A stretch of DNA of 64,000 nt from Hypomesus transpacificus (lineage: Eukaryota; Chordata; Actinopteri; Osmeriformes; Osmeridae), in assembly GCF_021917145.1 (NCBI RefSeq), contig NC_061078.1:3216064-3280063 (forward strand), read 5' to 3'. Within the stretch, counting starts at the first letter, position 1. Each line of letters opens with the position of its first letter. Of the stretch, positions 25,767-41,500 are shown piece after piece. The notes beneath the pieces are model-generated. The model was not told the origin of the DNA. It searched no databases and saw only the letters and a list, made by a program, of their open reading frames with translations. A program made the translations under genes and the position numbers.

Positions 25767-26559
25767 CAAATGACAACACCTGCAGTTGACAATGAGATCT
25801 CCCATTTTAAGTTTACAAAAACGTGTAAACATGAAAATGCACAGAATTGACATGCCATGTTGGTGGCCCAGATCATTGTATAGGTTCACTCCATGTTTCC
25901 CCACCTCCAACCGGCATTAACTTCACAATTAATTTATTTTAATGCCTCAATTAGGCTTTTATTTAATCCAAAAACGTCACACTTGCTATCCTAATCTTCA
26001 GTTTCAATACAAATATCTTCATCTCAGTTATATATAGACAAAGGTAAGAAATTGACTGTTGGCAATGGTCATTCAGTGTACCCTGTGGCTGTAAGAACAG
26101 AGAGACTGGCACAGATACCATATCTTAAAAAATAAAATCAAAATCAAAACACTGCTTTCACCATGTAAAAGCAGAATCATACATAAGGAAGTAACACTGT
26201 TCTTGAAGTTTGTTCTCTATAGGCTTGAATAAGTCCCCTTGCTGGTTAAATCTCACAATTGAGACCCATTTAGTAGAGGATTTCCTGACGACAGTGGTGT
26301 CTAGGCTTGCATTAGTCCCTTTCTCACAGGGTTGATGTTGTGCAATCATGGTGCATGGCTAGCAACCAAGGATCCCTAACGAGGAAGAAGGCAGGCTCGA
26401 TCTGCCGATCGACAGAAGGGTTTAGCAGAGCACGAGCACGTTGCCAGTGTGCTCGTTCCTGCCTTACTCACGGAGGATTTAGAAGTTAGGGATCAGTTAC
26501 AACTGTCTAAGGAGGAACAGGTTGTCCTGTCTGTGCTCCTCGCCCACCCACTGGGTGGA

Positions 26560-29500
26560 CTATGTGTTGGGCGTGATGCGGCTCAGGGGGGTGTCGGCCG
26601 GGGCCGGGAGCCTGTACTTCTCCTCCAGAGACGGTTCAGTGCTGCTGCTATGCAGGTGGATGAGAGGCTTAGTCTGGAGGAACACGCAGCCCCGACCCCG
26701 GCCCCGGCCCTCCTCCTGGTTCCTCCTGTTGTAGATGTTGACCCTGTGCTCCAGCTCGGGACTGGCCTTGGTGGAGCCTGTAGGACTGGGCAGCTTCAGG
26801 TTGACCGGGTCCACTGGCAGACCCTTCTGGGCCAGGCAGGAGTCCTCTGACAGGGAGCACAGCAGCTCCTGCACCACCACGCTGGGGTCCCGGGGAGGTG
26901 GGCCAGACGACGGCAGCTGCTGGGTAGGGCCCCCGAGAGAGCTGCAGTAGGACTGGGGGACACAGCAGTGTTGGGAGTTGTAGTCCAGGCAGAGTTCCCT
27001 GGCTGTGCTGCTGCTGCAGTCTGTGGAGGACGACCCTAGGGTGTGGCTGCTCAGGCTGTGGGGGCGGGCTGTCAGGCTGCCGCTGGACCGGGATACGCTG
27101 GTGGATGTGTCACTCAAATCGCCGCCCACTCTTTCAACACAGAGCAGAGGGTTGGAGTGGCCGGGGTTGGGGTTAGTGGGGAGGTGGACGTCGATGGCCG
27201 CTGTGGTGATCACCCTAATGCCACCTGCTGAAGCACCCCCGTCTGAAACGATACTTCTCACATCAGGCTAGGAGGATGCATCACAGCAATATGGCTGGGA
27301 ATTATGACTGTTCCTTTAAGAGAATGCTGTCACTTACCACTGCTTGGCTCGCTGTAATACTGGCTGATATAGTTGTTCATATCATCTCGTACAACTGGAT
27401 CTGGTGAGCAAAGGCAATATTGTTCAGTACTTAGTTGTACAATCAATAACCTAGATAATGTACAGGTACAGTATCTACAGTGCAGTACTCAGTATGCAGT
27501 CTTCAAATGTATACTTCAGCAGTCACAGACTACAGACTACAGAATGACTGAATCCCTTGTCAAAGAGCCGAAGTGAAATGTAAACCTTTGAGTGCATCTA
27601 CGACGTACCGTCACTTAAAGTAACATACAGTATACCCTTCACTGACATACAGGTGCTTTACTGGCACCACTGATGTCTGAAAATCACACCGTGCTAGCGT
27701 AGAGAAGTACAGCAGGAGTGAACATGAGAGAGGCCAGACTTTAGGAAAGAGAGTGCTCTTTGTTTCAGCAGCCGGTTGCTCTCTGGCGAGCGGCTCTGAT
27801 CCGCTCCATTCTGATCCGCTCTGCTCGCTTGATTGGCCCTGAGCTCAGTGTCCGCTGAGTGGAGCCCAAAGTACCCTGAGTGCTAGCCCCACTCCCCCAG
27901 GACTACTGTTGCAGACTCTGACGGGTAATTTCATTTATTTTTCAGCCTAAAATATTAATCCGAGACCCACCCCCGGAGAGGAAGCATTGCACTCACTAAA
28001 ACACGACCAAGACAATCACTCTGCAATTAATAACACATGAGCTTCAGAATAGAGAAAGAGATGTCCGGCATACATAAAATGCTGTCTCTCTGACAGTCAG
28101 GCTATCGGACTGCCAACCATCTATACACTCACAGAGAAGACACGCGGAGAGCATTCAGTTCATAGCTAAATCAATATACATGCTCAATGTATGTACTGGT
28201 TTGCGGGCAAGTCTTGCGTTGACGGTTCACTAAAAGCTATGTATTTTATTGAAACAAATATTTTTTACGTATTGCACAATACATATGGATTAGAAAACAT
28301 CTCAAGTCTTAGAGTGATACTAATTGCAGGCAACTAAAATTGTAACACTGTAAAACCACACCGACCACAGCTACTGAATCTCAGTAAACTACCCCTGAAC
28401 ATCAGAAATGGTGAGTGTTGAATTCTCCTCGATATCGACAGGTTCACCGGTAGTTCTCTTGTTCTCTTAAACAGTACAAAACCACAAACCCCTTGAGACC
28501 TCCTCACAAAATGTTTGTAACCCTTTCCATGTCCTCCCTCAGCCTTTCCAGTTCATGCCCAACAAGAAAAGAGTCTTAACAGCAAAGTGCCTCAATGAGA
28601 ATGAACGACACTTTGATGGCTACCCCTCGGGCGAGAGAGAGAGAGAGAGAGCAACTCTAGCTGTAACCCACGCCACCGCAGTCTGCCCGGGCTTGGCCCC
28701 TGCGGCCTAAGTGCCTCTCCTGATGCCCATGTTTTGGAAAAAGCACTGCTTGTTCCTCCGAGCCAGATTTACCACAATCCCCAGGGAGTGGCGATGTGGC
28801 GACAGCTTTGGCGTCTCTCTCGGTGCCCTACTGTGGTTTTTAGGTGAAGGGAACAGATGTTCACAGGGGCCAGCTCTCTCTCCCACAACAAGGCCCAATG
28901 CACAGAGCACTCTGTACCTGAAATAGCCTAGCTGGGCGGAGGGCGGGGGCCAGTCGAGGGGGCCAACAGAGATGCCCATGCAAGCTGACGTGGTGTGGGG
29001 GGGAACATGCTTGTTTTCCCTCGGATTCAGCAGATCCTAAAAGCTTTTTTTGCCCTCATATTGATCCTGAAGCGCCTGCGGTCAGATGGGTGTTGTGTGC
29101 TTGCGTCGGGAGAGAGAGATAGAGGGGTTTAAGGCCTCGGAGTTGCTTGGGGGCTACTGCGCTAGATTAGCTTGACACTGCTCTGGCATCCCATTCACCT
29201 GATGTTGCACCGTTTGGGACTTTTTTGTCCCACATAATTATGTACATAGTTTATGGCACACCTCTCTTTCTCCTCTGGTTTGTCAGGCTGCCTTCTCAAC
29301 CAAACATTTCATGTACTACATTTTCAAATGAATCAAGTTGATGCGGCTGTGGTCTGCTAATTCACAGTGCTGTTGTTGCACAAAAAAACCCACTAGAAGT
29401 ATATTAGAGTGGTGCACCTGTGGGGGCACGGGGCTCCCTGTGGTTCCCCTGCCGGCCCCCCTGGCGGCCCCCCTGGCCCTCGTCGTCAGACTCCCCTGGG

Positions 29501-32500
29501 CCCAGGCCCTCCAGCACCTGGAAGCTGCTGCTCTGCTTGCCCCACACGTGGTGGATCTGCATGGCCGCCTCCCGCTCCGCAGCCAAGTCCAGGTCCTGCT
29601 GGGCCAGATGTGCCCTAAGCTGCCTGATCTCAAACTGAGGCAGCGATGGAGGGATGGTGTGAGGGGGAGGAGGGCGAGTTGACGAGAGAATCAGGCGAGT
29701 TGGATTGGTAAAGGTTGGAAGCAGAGGGAAAGGGAGAAAGATAAGGAATAGGAGAGTGAGAGATATTCTCAAAATATGTATCCCCATCTAAACACATACA
29801 TAATGTTATAGTGCCTACTATAATAACATCTCAGTCAAAGAAATGTATATGATCTGTAAGTGAAGTAACTTACGGAATACATGTTATACTTTCTCTACAG
29901 AGTGGACAACAAATACTGACAGACACATTCAAAATAGATGAACCGTTTTCAATTTTACACTATGTATTCAATTGTGGCTGGAGTGCTTTGTACCAACATG
30001 CTTGCAATGATATACAGTTATGGCTTCTGTTGATATTGATTTTGAGGTTGGGGGCCTGGGAAAGAAATGATGCTGACGTGCAACACTAATGTCTGTGTCA
30101 CCATATTCAGACAGTCACCATACTTAAAGATCTCAGAGATATAACAAGTAGAAAAAAGATATGTCAAGCAGATACCAGTAGAGGTTTTAAACGACCTCAA
30201 GGAAGACACACATATCTACAGTAGTAGGGTCTTACTGCCCTCTTCTGGTGGTGTTTAGAAACTACAGCATTACAAGCGACAGGACCGAATGATGCGGCAT
30301 AACAGTGTCAGTCACACAAGTCTCAGATGTTTTCAACACGTTTCAAGATCTGTATGTATCGTCCACATAGACTGGCATGCCGTGTAGGGTTGTATCACAG
30401 CGACCTATCAAACAGACTCGCGGCCACAGCTGAATCTTAGGACGGCCTCTTCGACCGTGTCTAAGCCGTCTCTGAGGGGTGTTAGTGTGGACACTCACAG
30501 CCTGTTCCTGGCAGATCTGAGTGAGGCGCTCCAACTGCTCCTCCCTCATGGCCTTGGTCTTCTCGCACTGCTGGATCTCCAGCTCCATCTCCACCTTCAC
30601 CTGCAGGACATAGGCTGTCCAGGGGAGAGGAGAGAGGCCCCCTCAGGAACCACACCCTCTCCAAATCATATCAGGAGGACACGGTACAGAAACCATCGGC
30701 GTAGCTTCACTCACGCTCGATTATTTAATTGTGTTAAATAAGTTAAAGCGCTCGTTAATGTTGGAACTCAATGTCCCAATTTACAGGCTTGTCCTGCACA
30801 GTGGCCTCCTCAGTGACAGTGACTCGAGGACGTTTATTAAATGTTAAATGTTTTTGATAATAATTTCATTTTTGTAATTTGTATAATGTTTTGTTTGACA
30901 GTTGAACATCTTAATACATGATAAAAGCAGAATATTGCAGTGAAGGCCTAGTCAACGCTTCTGCCCCGCTAACTAAGAGGGAGAGTTGTGGCTGGCAGTA
31001 CGTGTGGAGCAGTGTAATTCACACCCTGGCTGATTCCACAGCTTCTGCTTCTCAAGAGCTTGTTTCATTCTCCTCTCGGCTCAAGCAAAGTGTTAATCCC
31101 CTAGCAGATAGTCCTCACCCCACTGCTCAGCCCACACTCCCCACCCCACTGCTCAGCCCACACTCCCCACCCCACTGCTCAGCCCACACTCCTCCCCACC
31201 CCAGAAACCTGCAGGGGCCTTAGCACCAACCCAAGCAGCCCAATGGCAATCAGTTTAACACACACAACAGGTGTGTGTTATATATAAAATGTATTTGTTT
31301 ATATGTATAAATCTTTTACTTAACGCTTTTTCTCTCACCTATTTGGTTTTTCTCTTACCCCTGCTCTGTTTCTCTCTCACTTTCACCCTTGTTCACTTTA
31401 CGTCCCTATCACTTTCTCTCTGACAAATATTTATTCAAGTACTGAACTTTAAAAAGGCTTGAAAATATCGAAATACTTAGTTACAAGTACTGCTGTTCTT
31501 AAGTAAACTTAACTATTTTTCTGAAAACCTTTTACTTTCACTTCTTACATTACAATGTTGTTACATTGTTATTGTGTTATTACATTTGACAGTTTTTACA
31601 ATGTTTTTACACTGTTATTACTATAATTTATTATGTTATTATTACACTGTTATTACACTATAATTACACTGTGATAACACTGTTGTTACACAGTTGCAGA
31701 GATGGGAAGTTTACTTAATCTACTTAAGTATATTTTTCTAACAACTTTTTAAAACACTATGGTAGTAGCAATGACTACTTTTGCCATCTCTGTGTATAAT
31801 AAAGTACCCTATAGCTGTGTAATCAAACTATAGCTTGTGACTTAAAATTGTATCAGTGGCGAGATACATTTTCTTGCTGAGTGGGCTGGCCAGCTGCCTA
31901 ACTCTATTACTTACACACATCGAAACAATCAGGTTAGAATAGGCTATTGTGAAAACTAGGAAATTATGTCCTTGACATGGCCACTCAAATAAACTGGTTT
32001 GGACCACATTCAACGTGACTGTATTGCTGCTGATTGGGTTGAGCGCCAAACCAAGAAATAGCTAAATGTAGTTTACAATCTTACCTAGAGTGTAATTCTA
32101 GAGATTACATTTTCCTGTCATACATCCAAAAACACAGATTTGACATCCTAACGTAAAGAAACACAGGCTAGGCTGTATTAAGTCTGTCCGGATACTGTGC
32201 ATCCAAGTATTACCACAGCCATTTTACTTGTCAAACCATTAACATGAAATTGGAAGTCGATGGGTATATTCAACCCAATGTCCCCACAATGGCTTTGTGT
32301 CACTGAATGTACAGTCAGGTAGGTAGGATCCGATCTCTGGTGAGATGGACCTTTCTGGTTGCCAGTGCCTTCATGAGGGAATATAAAGGTTCACTGAATA
32401 TAACATAACATAAAAATAATTGCTGTAGCGTGGAGTGCTTGTGTTTGTGCGACACTGTATGTGTGGTCGAGTCAAAGAGTTGATCATGAAGACAGGGGCC

Positions 32501-35500
32501 TGGATGAGGGTGACCTCCCCTGTAGTTATCGAGCGGACCTTCCATTAGCAAAGGAGAGAACAGCCAGTGGATTCATTATGGCCTCTGAATCTGTTTAACA
32601 AGGCCTGGCGATCAATACCAGTTTAAGTAGCAGAACGATGGCAATTTACTCTCAGGGACCGATCAATAGCGATATTGTTCTGAACAGTAAATAATCTGTA
32701 TAATCATCAGGTCTATGGGGTGGTGCTGTCATTGCAGGATTGATTGGCCAATCCTGTGTTTGTTTACATATATGTCTTGGGTTAATGATGGCTTTAACTG
32801 TTCTTTAAATCCAGCTAAACCGTGACTGCTGAAACCACAGAAAAAGCACCTTGGCTAAAAGTTAGGACTTCAGTTAAAATGTTTTAATCAGAACTGTAAC
32901 TCTAACCGATTGTTTAACCTCTTGTGTCACAGCTATATGCTAAAATAGCCAGCCTTGCCCCTCGTTCTCCCACAAAGCTGCACAGGCAAAGAGCAGCAAA
33001 GGAAAAGCTCTTGACTTGGATGTGGACAAGCGGCCGGAGACTCTAGGGAGATAGCTGCCAGCTGTCCAGAGACAAGAGAAGGCTGTCCGAGCCCCATCCC
33101 GCCTGGCCCGTCTCACCGTCAATGATCCTCTTGACCCTCCAGATCCGCAGGGTGATGATGAGACTGATGGCGTCCCAGGGGCTGCTGGGGCCGTTGGCCA
33201 CGGTGGAGGCCACCATGGGGGCCAAGGACAGCACGATGACGGCACCATCAAACACCTGCGGGCGGAACACACAGACAGGAAGCGCGTCACGCACGGGTTC
33301 GCTCGGAGGCAGACAGTGTGGAACGGCTGCATGGCTGTGCATCTCACCTCAACTCAGTTTGATGGGCAAAGTCTTAACGTCAATGTTTTTGTTCGAGCTA
33401 ACTATTCTGCATTGTGAGTTTGGCTTTAGGACTTTCTTAATGGCTCCACTGGAATCTTACCTCAACTTTATTTTCGATGTAGTCCCAGATCCCAAGGACG
33501 ACAATCCGGAAAACAGTCTGTGAAAGAGAGAGAGGGAGAGAAAATGAAATACTTTCCCAATGTTCTCACCTTCCATGAACTGTCCACATACTACATAAGA
33601 TTCAAAGGTTTTAAAAGTAAGTATATCTGAATAAATAGTCAAAGTTAACCATGTGTCTATTCATTCAAATGCCCATAGAAATGTTGCTCTAGTTTCTGTG
33701 ACCCATTTAAATGTAATGTCCAGTGAATCTTGATATTCCCTTGCAAAAGCGCTGGCCAAACAAAATGGTATATCTCTGTGATCTGATCCTTCTCGACTGT
33801 ACATACAGTGACACAAAGGATGTTGTCGAGGGTACCTCATGTTGAACACGCTCTTCGACTTACAATTTAATTAGGATGGGTTGACAGGCAAAAGTGGCCC
33901 AGACAATTCATCAGGGTGTAGCACATACACAACAACAGTGTCACTGTAAGTGAGAAGAGGAGAGGATCTCCCCTGCAGGTAGGACCCTGCTCTCTGACTT
34001 GTGGACTTGGAGCAGCTGGTATCCATCCATGACCTCATCCATCTGACACTGGTCCTCTATGGTGTCGGGGAGCAAGGTGTTGGGTGTCTCATATCAATGG
34101 AACCAGATCGGTTGCTCGCTAACCTCTTCCATCATTATTACCTCTACCTGCCTCCTGTGTCCGCTGTGGTATCGTACACATGTACTGTACTATAGGTGGA
34201 CTGTATAGTACAGGACAGGCCAGTACTGTACTGCATACGATGGATTGCAGTGTAGTCTTAGTCCAGCACTAACCTCAGAGAAGAAGAGAGAGAGGATGAT
34301 AAGGCTGATCCAATGCATGATGCTGGCAAACTGGAACGCATTGGCAACTAGTGAGGAATATGACAAAAAGAGACAAATATTTTTAGCCAAAAATTCAATT
34401 AATAAAAAAAAGAATGTATATTTCAAGTTGGTCCAAAAGGTAAGTTAGTATTGACATATGAGATGAATCCGGATATCTATCAGATGCAAGCGCTCAAGTG
34501 CTGTATCTCTTTATTCCTACTTTCCCAGCCCTACAGTATGCATTTCCTTCTCCTTCCAGCCATCTCCGATCTGTCCACCAGTCTTCCTATCCCTCCCCAT
34601 ATCTCCCTCTATTAATCCACATGCCACCCCCATGCCATCCTGCCGCTAATCTTTCAATGTCTCTCTTCCTCCCTGCCCTGCCCACCCACTCTTATCATTT
34701 GTCTTGCAGGACTGGTGATACATCTCAAGAGGCTGCTGCCACACAGTCCTTGGAGCGAGACTCGGCTATCATTACAGGGCCTCGTCTCCTGGCTCCGTGC
34801 CCATAATCGATGGGGACGTGTGCCCAGTGCCATGGAGAAGAGAGCGGCTCATTCTCACCTCTCTCCATCGGAGTCATTTACTACCCTGTTCCAACTGGCA
34901 GGACGCTGTGCGATTAAGAGACAGAGGACAGTGAGAGAGCAAGGACGGCTCCCCTCTAATATGCTCCTAATCTGTGTTGACAGCATCCCCATCCACCACT
35001 TGGATTACCAATGGATTTTGGTTGGGCTTTAACAGCAGCCCAGAGACAAATCTTTCTTTTACACAACCACATAGCTGCAGCTCCAACACTTGGCAATCCA
35101 AGAAAGGCAGTTCATGAAAAAAAAGTCAGTTCGTCAGTTCATGAAGGGTGTAAATATAGATTTGTTTACATTGTAGCAGCTTGGTGTCGATGAGGAGTTC
35201 CAGAGTTAGGAAGAGCACCACCAGGATGACACAGGCCACCAGTAAGCAGTTGAAGCCAGCACTGAGTAGACACACCTGCCACAGGGCTACCCGCCGACCA
35301 CAGCAGGGCTTCAGCCAGTTAGACCTGGGGAAAGAGAGAGGCGGAGGAGAATTGTGAAAACAAAGTTGTCTATTGCATATATAATGACCTCCTCATTTTG
35401 TATGTCTAATAATGTATTCATACAGAATATCAATACCAATTAAATTATGTATTCATTTAGCAGACATTTTTATCCAAATCAATGTAAAATACAATGTCGT

Positions 35501-38500
35501 ATCTCAATGTTTCTGTCATTTGGTAAACTTGATATGCACTTGAAATGCAAGGAATGGCTGTTTTCCCCTCCATTCACCAGGAGAGAGCGCTAGTTGACAC
35601 TTGCACAGACACAGGGTCAAATACTCTCTGATCTAAGTCATGAGCCAGGCTCAGAAACCAAAGCAAAGGGTATGAACAGAGGCTGTATTAAGAGCAAGGA
35701 CACTGAGACTCTTTGAGTTAGTGACTTGTTCCTCTGTCAAAATGTGATCGGAATAGCAAAGCAAAACCCTTTGACATGAATGAAAGGATTTAGTGTTGAG
35801 GAAAGCACTCAAAGCTCAGGGACCTTTGAGGTTTGGAGAGTAAAACATAGAAGCGCACAAATGCATAGTCCACAGATTCCGTTGTGTGTCTCTACTCGTA
35901 TTAGATCAATTCTTTGTGAAGTATTCCATAATTCAGAGATAAGATGCAGTTTAAATTATAGCCAAAAAGTTGAAAATGATCCAGGCATATAACAAATATC
36001 TCTCCAAGATCCTAGCTTATCCCAGATCCCATCTCTCTCCCTACACCAACTGCTCCCTCGACTGGCACAGGGAGACAAGAGAAACCATGCCCCCTCACCA
36101 GTTGTCCAGCTGGAGTGGAAAGTTGGCTTTCTCCTTCACACCTTCCATTCCTCCCCATGTACTGGCTACCAGTATACTTGGCAGCTTGTGCCCCTCTCTG
36201 TGATCATATCTTCATTCCCTAGCATGGTGCTAATTTGTGCTAAGTCAGTAGCGACAGAATGAGGCTGTTTTAATCAAGTTAAGCAAGAGTGGCCATTGAA
36301 CTGTCACTGATAGGCCCTGAGCGTGACTGTGGACATGAGGGACCAGGGCATGTGGGGATCAGGACATTGTTGTCACGCACAGTCATTCCCAGAGGAGGGC
36401 TTCTATTAGTTGCATTCTTGTTCAAGACAACAGCTCCTGTCACTGCCTTCGTTTTAGACTTTTAAACAAAAAGATTGACATGTGAACAGGCCTGTAAAGC
36501 TCTGTCTTACTTTGACTTCACGAAAGCAATACTCTCTATGATAGGTAGAGAGAGAAATAATCAGCAACTTCTAATGTTTAGTCATGAAATAGTACAGGCT
36601 AGAACAGGCTTGTTCGGCCCTCCAGACAGGACTGTGAGTCGCCTGTTTACAAGAACCAGGAAGGTGCTCAGAGCACCAGCCGAGTCACTCACCTCACTCA
36701 TCCTCCCAAACCCTCGGAGGGGGAGCGCTAGCTAGGTACACTCGACGTGGCCAAGCCCACAGGCCTGTAAACAACGCTAGGCTAATCTAATAAAGGCATA
36801 ATCACGCTGTTAGCAATCATCTCTCTGGCACCGGGTGGGGCTCGAGTCTGTGGGCTCCAGATGGTGGTGAGTCTGCTCTAGCTGGGTTCATGCTGATACT
36901 CCCTGGACGTGTCTTACTACGCCAGGCAGGCCCGCGGCTGGGCAGCTCATCTTCTGCCTACCCGCCTGCCCGTGGCATCATGCAGGGAAGACCAGAGTGG
37001 AAAAGGAGTGACTATCATTCCATGAGAGGATGGGATTCAAACCCTTTTTTTTGTGCATGAGAATGCACAACGTTATCGAGATGTCAAATTGACGCCGTCA
37101 TCCTTTCCGAGATTAGTGATTCATGTGAAGTATGATTTCAAAATTCCGAATTAACAATGTTGTGCAAAGTGATTTTGAATGGTTGTAATCACATTACTGG
37201 AAATGGCTGCATACAGTACCCTTATTACCTTGATCTTAGTCCTGTATACAATGTAGCCTTCAGTGAAACCACACTGCAGGCTAGAAGTCCAAATAATTGG
37301 CATGGGCCTTAATAGAGCCACCTGCTGGTGAGTTTACCTTAATGATGCATCTTTCTCAGTTTAACTTTGTCCCTCTGGCCTCTCTACCTACAGCATATGC
37401 TCTCAAACTAGGGAGGGACCTCTTCCCTGAACAAACACAAGCTGCTCCGTGGCCCACTCTAACCCCCAGACACCCAGAGATGCCAGGAAAGCACACCCTC
37501 TGAGACTCAAAGCAATATTCAGCTAATTAGCGAGACCTTATCATCCATGCTACTACAGTTTGCTAGCCATCATGGAGGCACGGGGGAAAGGTACTATCAT
37601 CCATCAATAATGTAATTTATGTTCATGAAGGAACACAGTGGATAAGACTGCACTTGCCACTTGGCATCAGCATCTATCACTTAGACATCCACCATTGTGT
37701 GAAACAACCATCTATAATTCTTTTGTACTTTGTGAATTCTATCCACGGTTACTTCGGGACTACTTATCCCTTAGGTAGAATCTCAGTTTCAATCTTAGGT
37801 CTTGTGATTTCATACTTCATTTACACTACCCTCGACAGAAAGCAGCAAAAATATGATAATCTTGCCGGAACAATAAGAAAGCCGGGAGTAGCAGTTGTAA
37901 AATGAAACGTTAAAGATAAATCACTCTCTCCACAAGCTTAATGAGATGAACTCCCCTTTCGACCTCATCCCTGGGAGTAATGGTGTTGGAGAGCAACGTT
38001 CACAACTCAGTCTGACTGCATAATGCGGTCCCCATTAGGATGAGGGATGGGGAAAAGGCCGATGCAGGTTTTGGTAGACGGAGTGTGGACGTGGTTCACT
38101 GACAGCCAAGGACAGTAGGGTTGTGGAGACAGGACCTGTCATCCGATGATATTTGAGGATGAGTCCACAGCAGACCGTGTAGACGTCAAGATGGTTGACT
38201 CAGGGCAGGATGACACCAGGCTCAGTCACATGACGGGGCCTGAGGATGGACATGCAGCGCAGGCGTGACATCACACACGTGCCAAGGAACTTACGGTGGT
38301 GACGTACTCATATCCTCGATGTGCCCGGCACTTACGGCCTTAACTTATGTCTGTGTTGTTGACATAGTAATACACATAGTCACACACTCATGCACTGTGT
38401 TGACACACACTGAGTCAATGTGCCCTATTTAAAATTATGGTTAGAGAGAGCTTCTTTAATCAACTCAGAGAGACAGTCCCACAGACAGGACAATGGTCAA

Positions 38501-41500
38501 GGTGACCTCCAGCTCAAAAGAGACTACAATCCTGTTTTGTACAGTAACTTCCTCTTTATACCTATCTATAGACTTCTGACCTGCAGTTTCCTATTAGATT
38601 GATGAAATCTTGTCTCTCCCCTCATCATTCTGTCTGTGTCGTGGTGTGTTCTTTCACGGCCTGTCTTAGGTCCTCAATTTCATGCCCGACCCACACTGTC
38701 TCAGTCTTTGTCTATCTCCATCTTTCTACCTCGACGCCCCTCACCCTTCACTCTGTCCAACTAAATGCTATCTCCTTCCCCTTCCTATCTCTCTCTTTCT
38801 CTCTCTCGATGTCTCTTTCTCTCTCTCTGTGTCTCTCTCTCTAAGTCTTTCTGTTATGTGTGTGTCGGACAGGTTGATACAGCCATCAGCGTGGGCCTGC
38901 TGTGGAGGAGAGTGGACAAGGCGGGACAGGAAAACAGAGGAGGTAGATTAAATCATGAAACTGATCGATACCGGCGAGTGAGGAAGTGAGCGGCCAAACA
39001 CAGCAAATCAGACAACATCCCTCAGAGTCCAGATGGCCTCTGATAAAACAAACTCCACTACCCACACTGCAGTTCCACCAAGACAGGGAACCACTTTCCC
39101 CTACTCATTCCATTCTAGGGCATGGGAATATCACCAGACTTTACTCAAAGTGGAAAGTTACAGCCTGAACAGCTTTGATCTCTTATTTACCCTCATCAGG
39201 CTTGGATTAGAACAAGCTTATCATCCAATCACAGATGATTTGTTTTACAAAGTCTATTTGCTGTAGCATTACTAATAGAAAAACAGAACAGGAGTTTCTT
39301 ACACCAGACTTTTCCTCAGTCTCGATACAGCAGAGGCATAAGACAGGATATGACCTTCTACATTCCAGCACATAAAGTTTTCCTTTGCTCAGGAAACATG
39401 ATGTGAGGAATAACTGCAATTTAGGCCCAAATACGAACAGAAAAACCAGCCTTAAAGAATCAGTGATACTGTCTGCCTGAAGCTCTCACCGAGGTATGTG
39501 GAATTCATAAACAATCCCGGGAAAGGAAACAAAATACGTTGCTCTAGTGTGCCCTTTGATTATTCATAGTGAGCTGTGGGATTGATATCTCAACTGCATC
39601 CTTACATCACAAAGCAGAGTCCAATTTCTGACAAACTGAACCCCATCAATCCCCAGATCCCTAGCAAACACAGTGGCATTATCGTGGAAATCAATCACAG
39701 GTGAAGTTTCCAAGGCTCAAAGAATTGGACCTTCCGGTACACACCTTTTTTTCAGTTGGCTAGAGCTCTATTGAAAACCCCAAGCGGAGAAGTTTGAAAT
39801 GAGAGAGTATATATTGCTTCCAGGAATGGGTGTGGCTGTGTGGCGTCAGAATGTGGACTTGAATGTGCCGCGGAATCACCTTGGCAACTGTTTATGATCC
39901 CTTCATCTCCGATAAGTATAGTGCATGTGGACGCTTCTAATTCCCACCATTCAGATTAATCTTGGTGTCATTTGAGAGAGAATGGGATAGTCAGCAAGTG
40001 ATGGGAGGCAGAAGGGGGAGGGGAGTAGGTTGAAGGAAAGAGATGGACAAGAGCCATATACTCGCAGGGCACTGCAATTAGAGGAGTCTTACTGAGTGAC
40101 AGGACAAACAGGGGAGACTGGCAGGCTAGCTCAGGAAAACAAAGACGTTCTGCAAACCAAACACACCTAAAGCTTCACGTTTTGTATTGGGTGTCCACGT
40201 AGGGACAGTTGTTGAAAGTTTTAAAGGTACTGGAGGAAACAAATTGAGAGAGATAAAAAACTGCAAATGGTTACAACCTTCCCGAGGTAATCTTCAACTG
40301 ATGGAAAAATTCTATTTCACCTGACAAATATGAACAGTCAGTCACCATGACCAGTGTGCAAGCATCTAAAACACCCCTCTAGAAACAAATGTATCTTCAG
40401 GATCCATGTCAGCCCCCACACAAAGCGTTATGGCAAAGCAAGCACGGAAAGAGGAATACCAACTAAGCAAAAAATATATGCTGAGTAGCAGCGATGTCGT
40501 GAGATCACAGGTAATTAATTTTACATTTGAAAGGTTTCCCATTACATATGTCTGCGCACCATTGCTCACAAAACATCAGCGCAGAACTGGCAAATGGCAC
40601 AGGATTCTCAAATGTTTGTATCATTTGGAGAAATGTATTGATCACGTGCTGATTATAAAAATGTATTTGTTACATGTAGGATGGTTGGATCAACAGATTG
40701 TAAATTCTGAATAGAATACGGGGAAATATCTTTTTATTGGAAGTTCCATGTTGAGAGGAGTGAACTGTTTATGGCATATTTTCTAAATTACACATTAGAT
40801 ATGTTTGATATAGCGTGGATAGTCTCTGCCTGTAATGCATGGTTGTTCAGATACATTATAAGATTGAGGTTAAATATGGACTCGAAAATATGCCACAATT
40901 ATTGGTTATCATAGGGTTTCTGTCATGTTAGTTTGCAATACACTAGAATATACTGAAATAGTACGTATCTTGTTAAAAGTATGGTCAAGCACATCTTAAG
41001 TCAGATAAGTGTAGATACTGTACAGTATTGTGATACTGTATAATCATGCAGCATGACTATGTGGCATGTCGTTTTTCCTCTTTAATCCACTTCCTACTGT
41101 TGTAACTGAAGCAGAATCTCTTCAAACAGGATTAGACTTCTAGAGAGTTCACAACAGCACACTTTGCCTGTAACTACACCAGTCCTTGTGAAACACAATG
41201 GGCTAATCACTCCTCCTGACACAGCAAACCACCACTAACAATGAAGATGTTCTGACTCGAGCCCCTAATCTCGAGGGTGGGGAGACATCATGTTAGGGGG
41301 GTAAGAAGCAGCTGGAATCCCACCCCCCACCCCACCCCAATTCTCTGTGGTCATCTTAGCACTCATCTTAAGGGACCTGAAATGGCCCTCATGCAAACTC
41401 TATGATGGGGGCAAAGGCAGGTCAGTGGGGCTGCATCCACTACAGCCAGCCCCAAGTAATGATGTCAGAGGGAGAGAGGGAAAGGGGAGAGGAAGGCAGA

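Noticed and set aside
26449..26850. 133-codon plus-strand frame
   Set aside because: Antisense shadow of the GC-rich last exon of tmem266; no recognisable domain.
31690..31800. Small transposon with cagagatgg / ccatctctg ends
   Set aside because: The ends are weakly inverted, but no matching flanking duplication was found and the interior merges with the neighbouring minisatellite.
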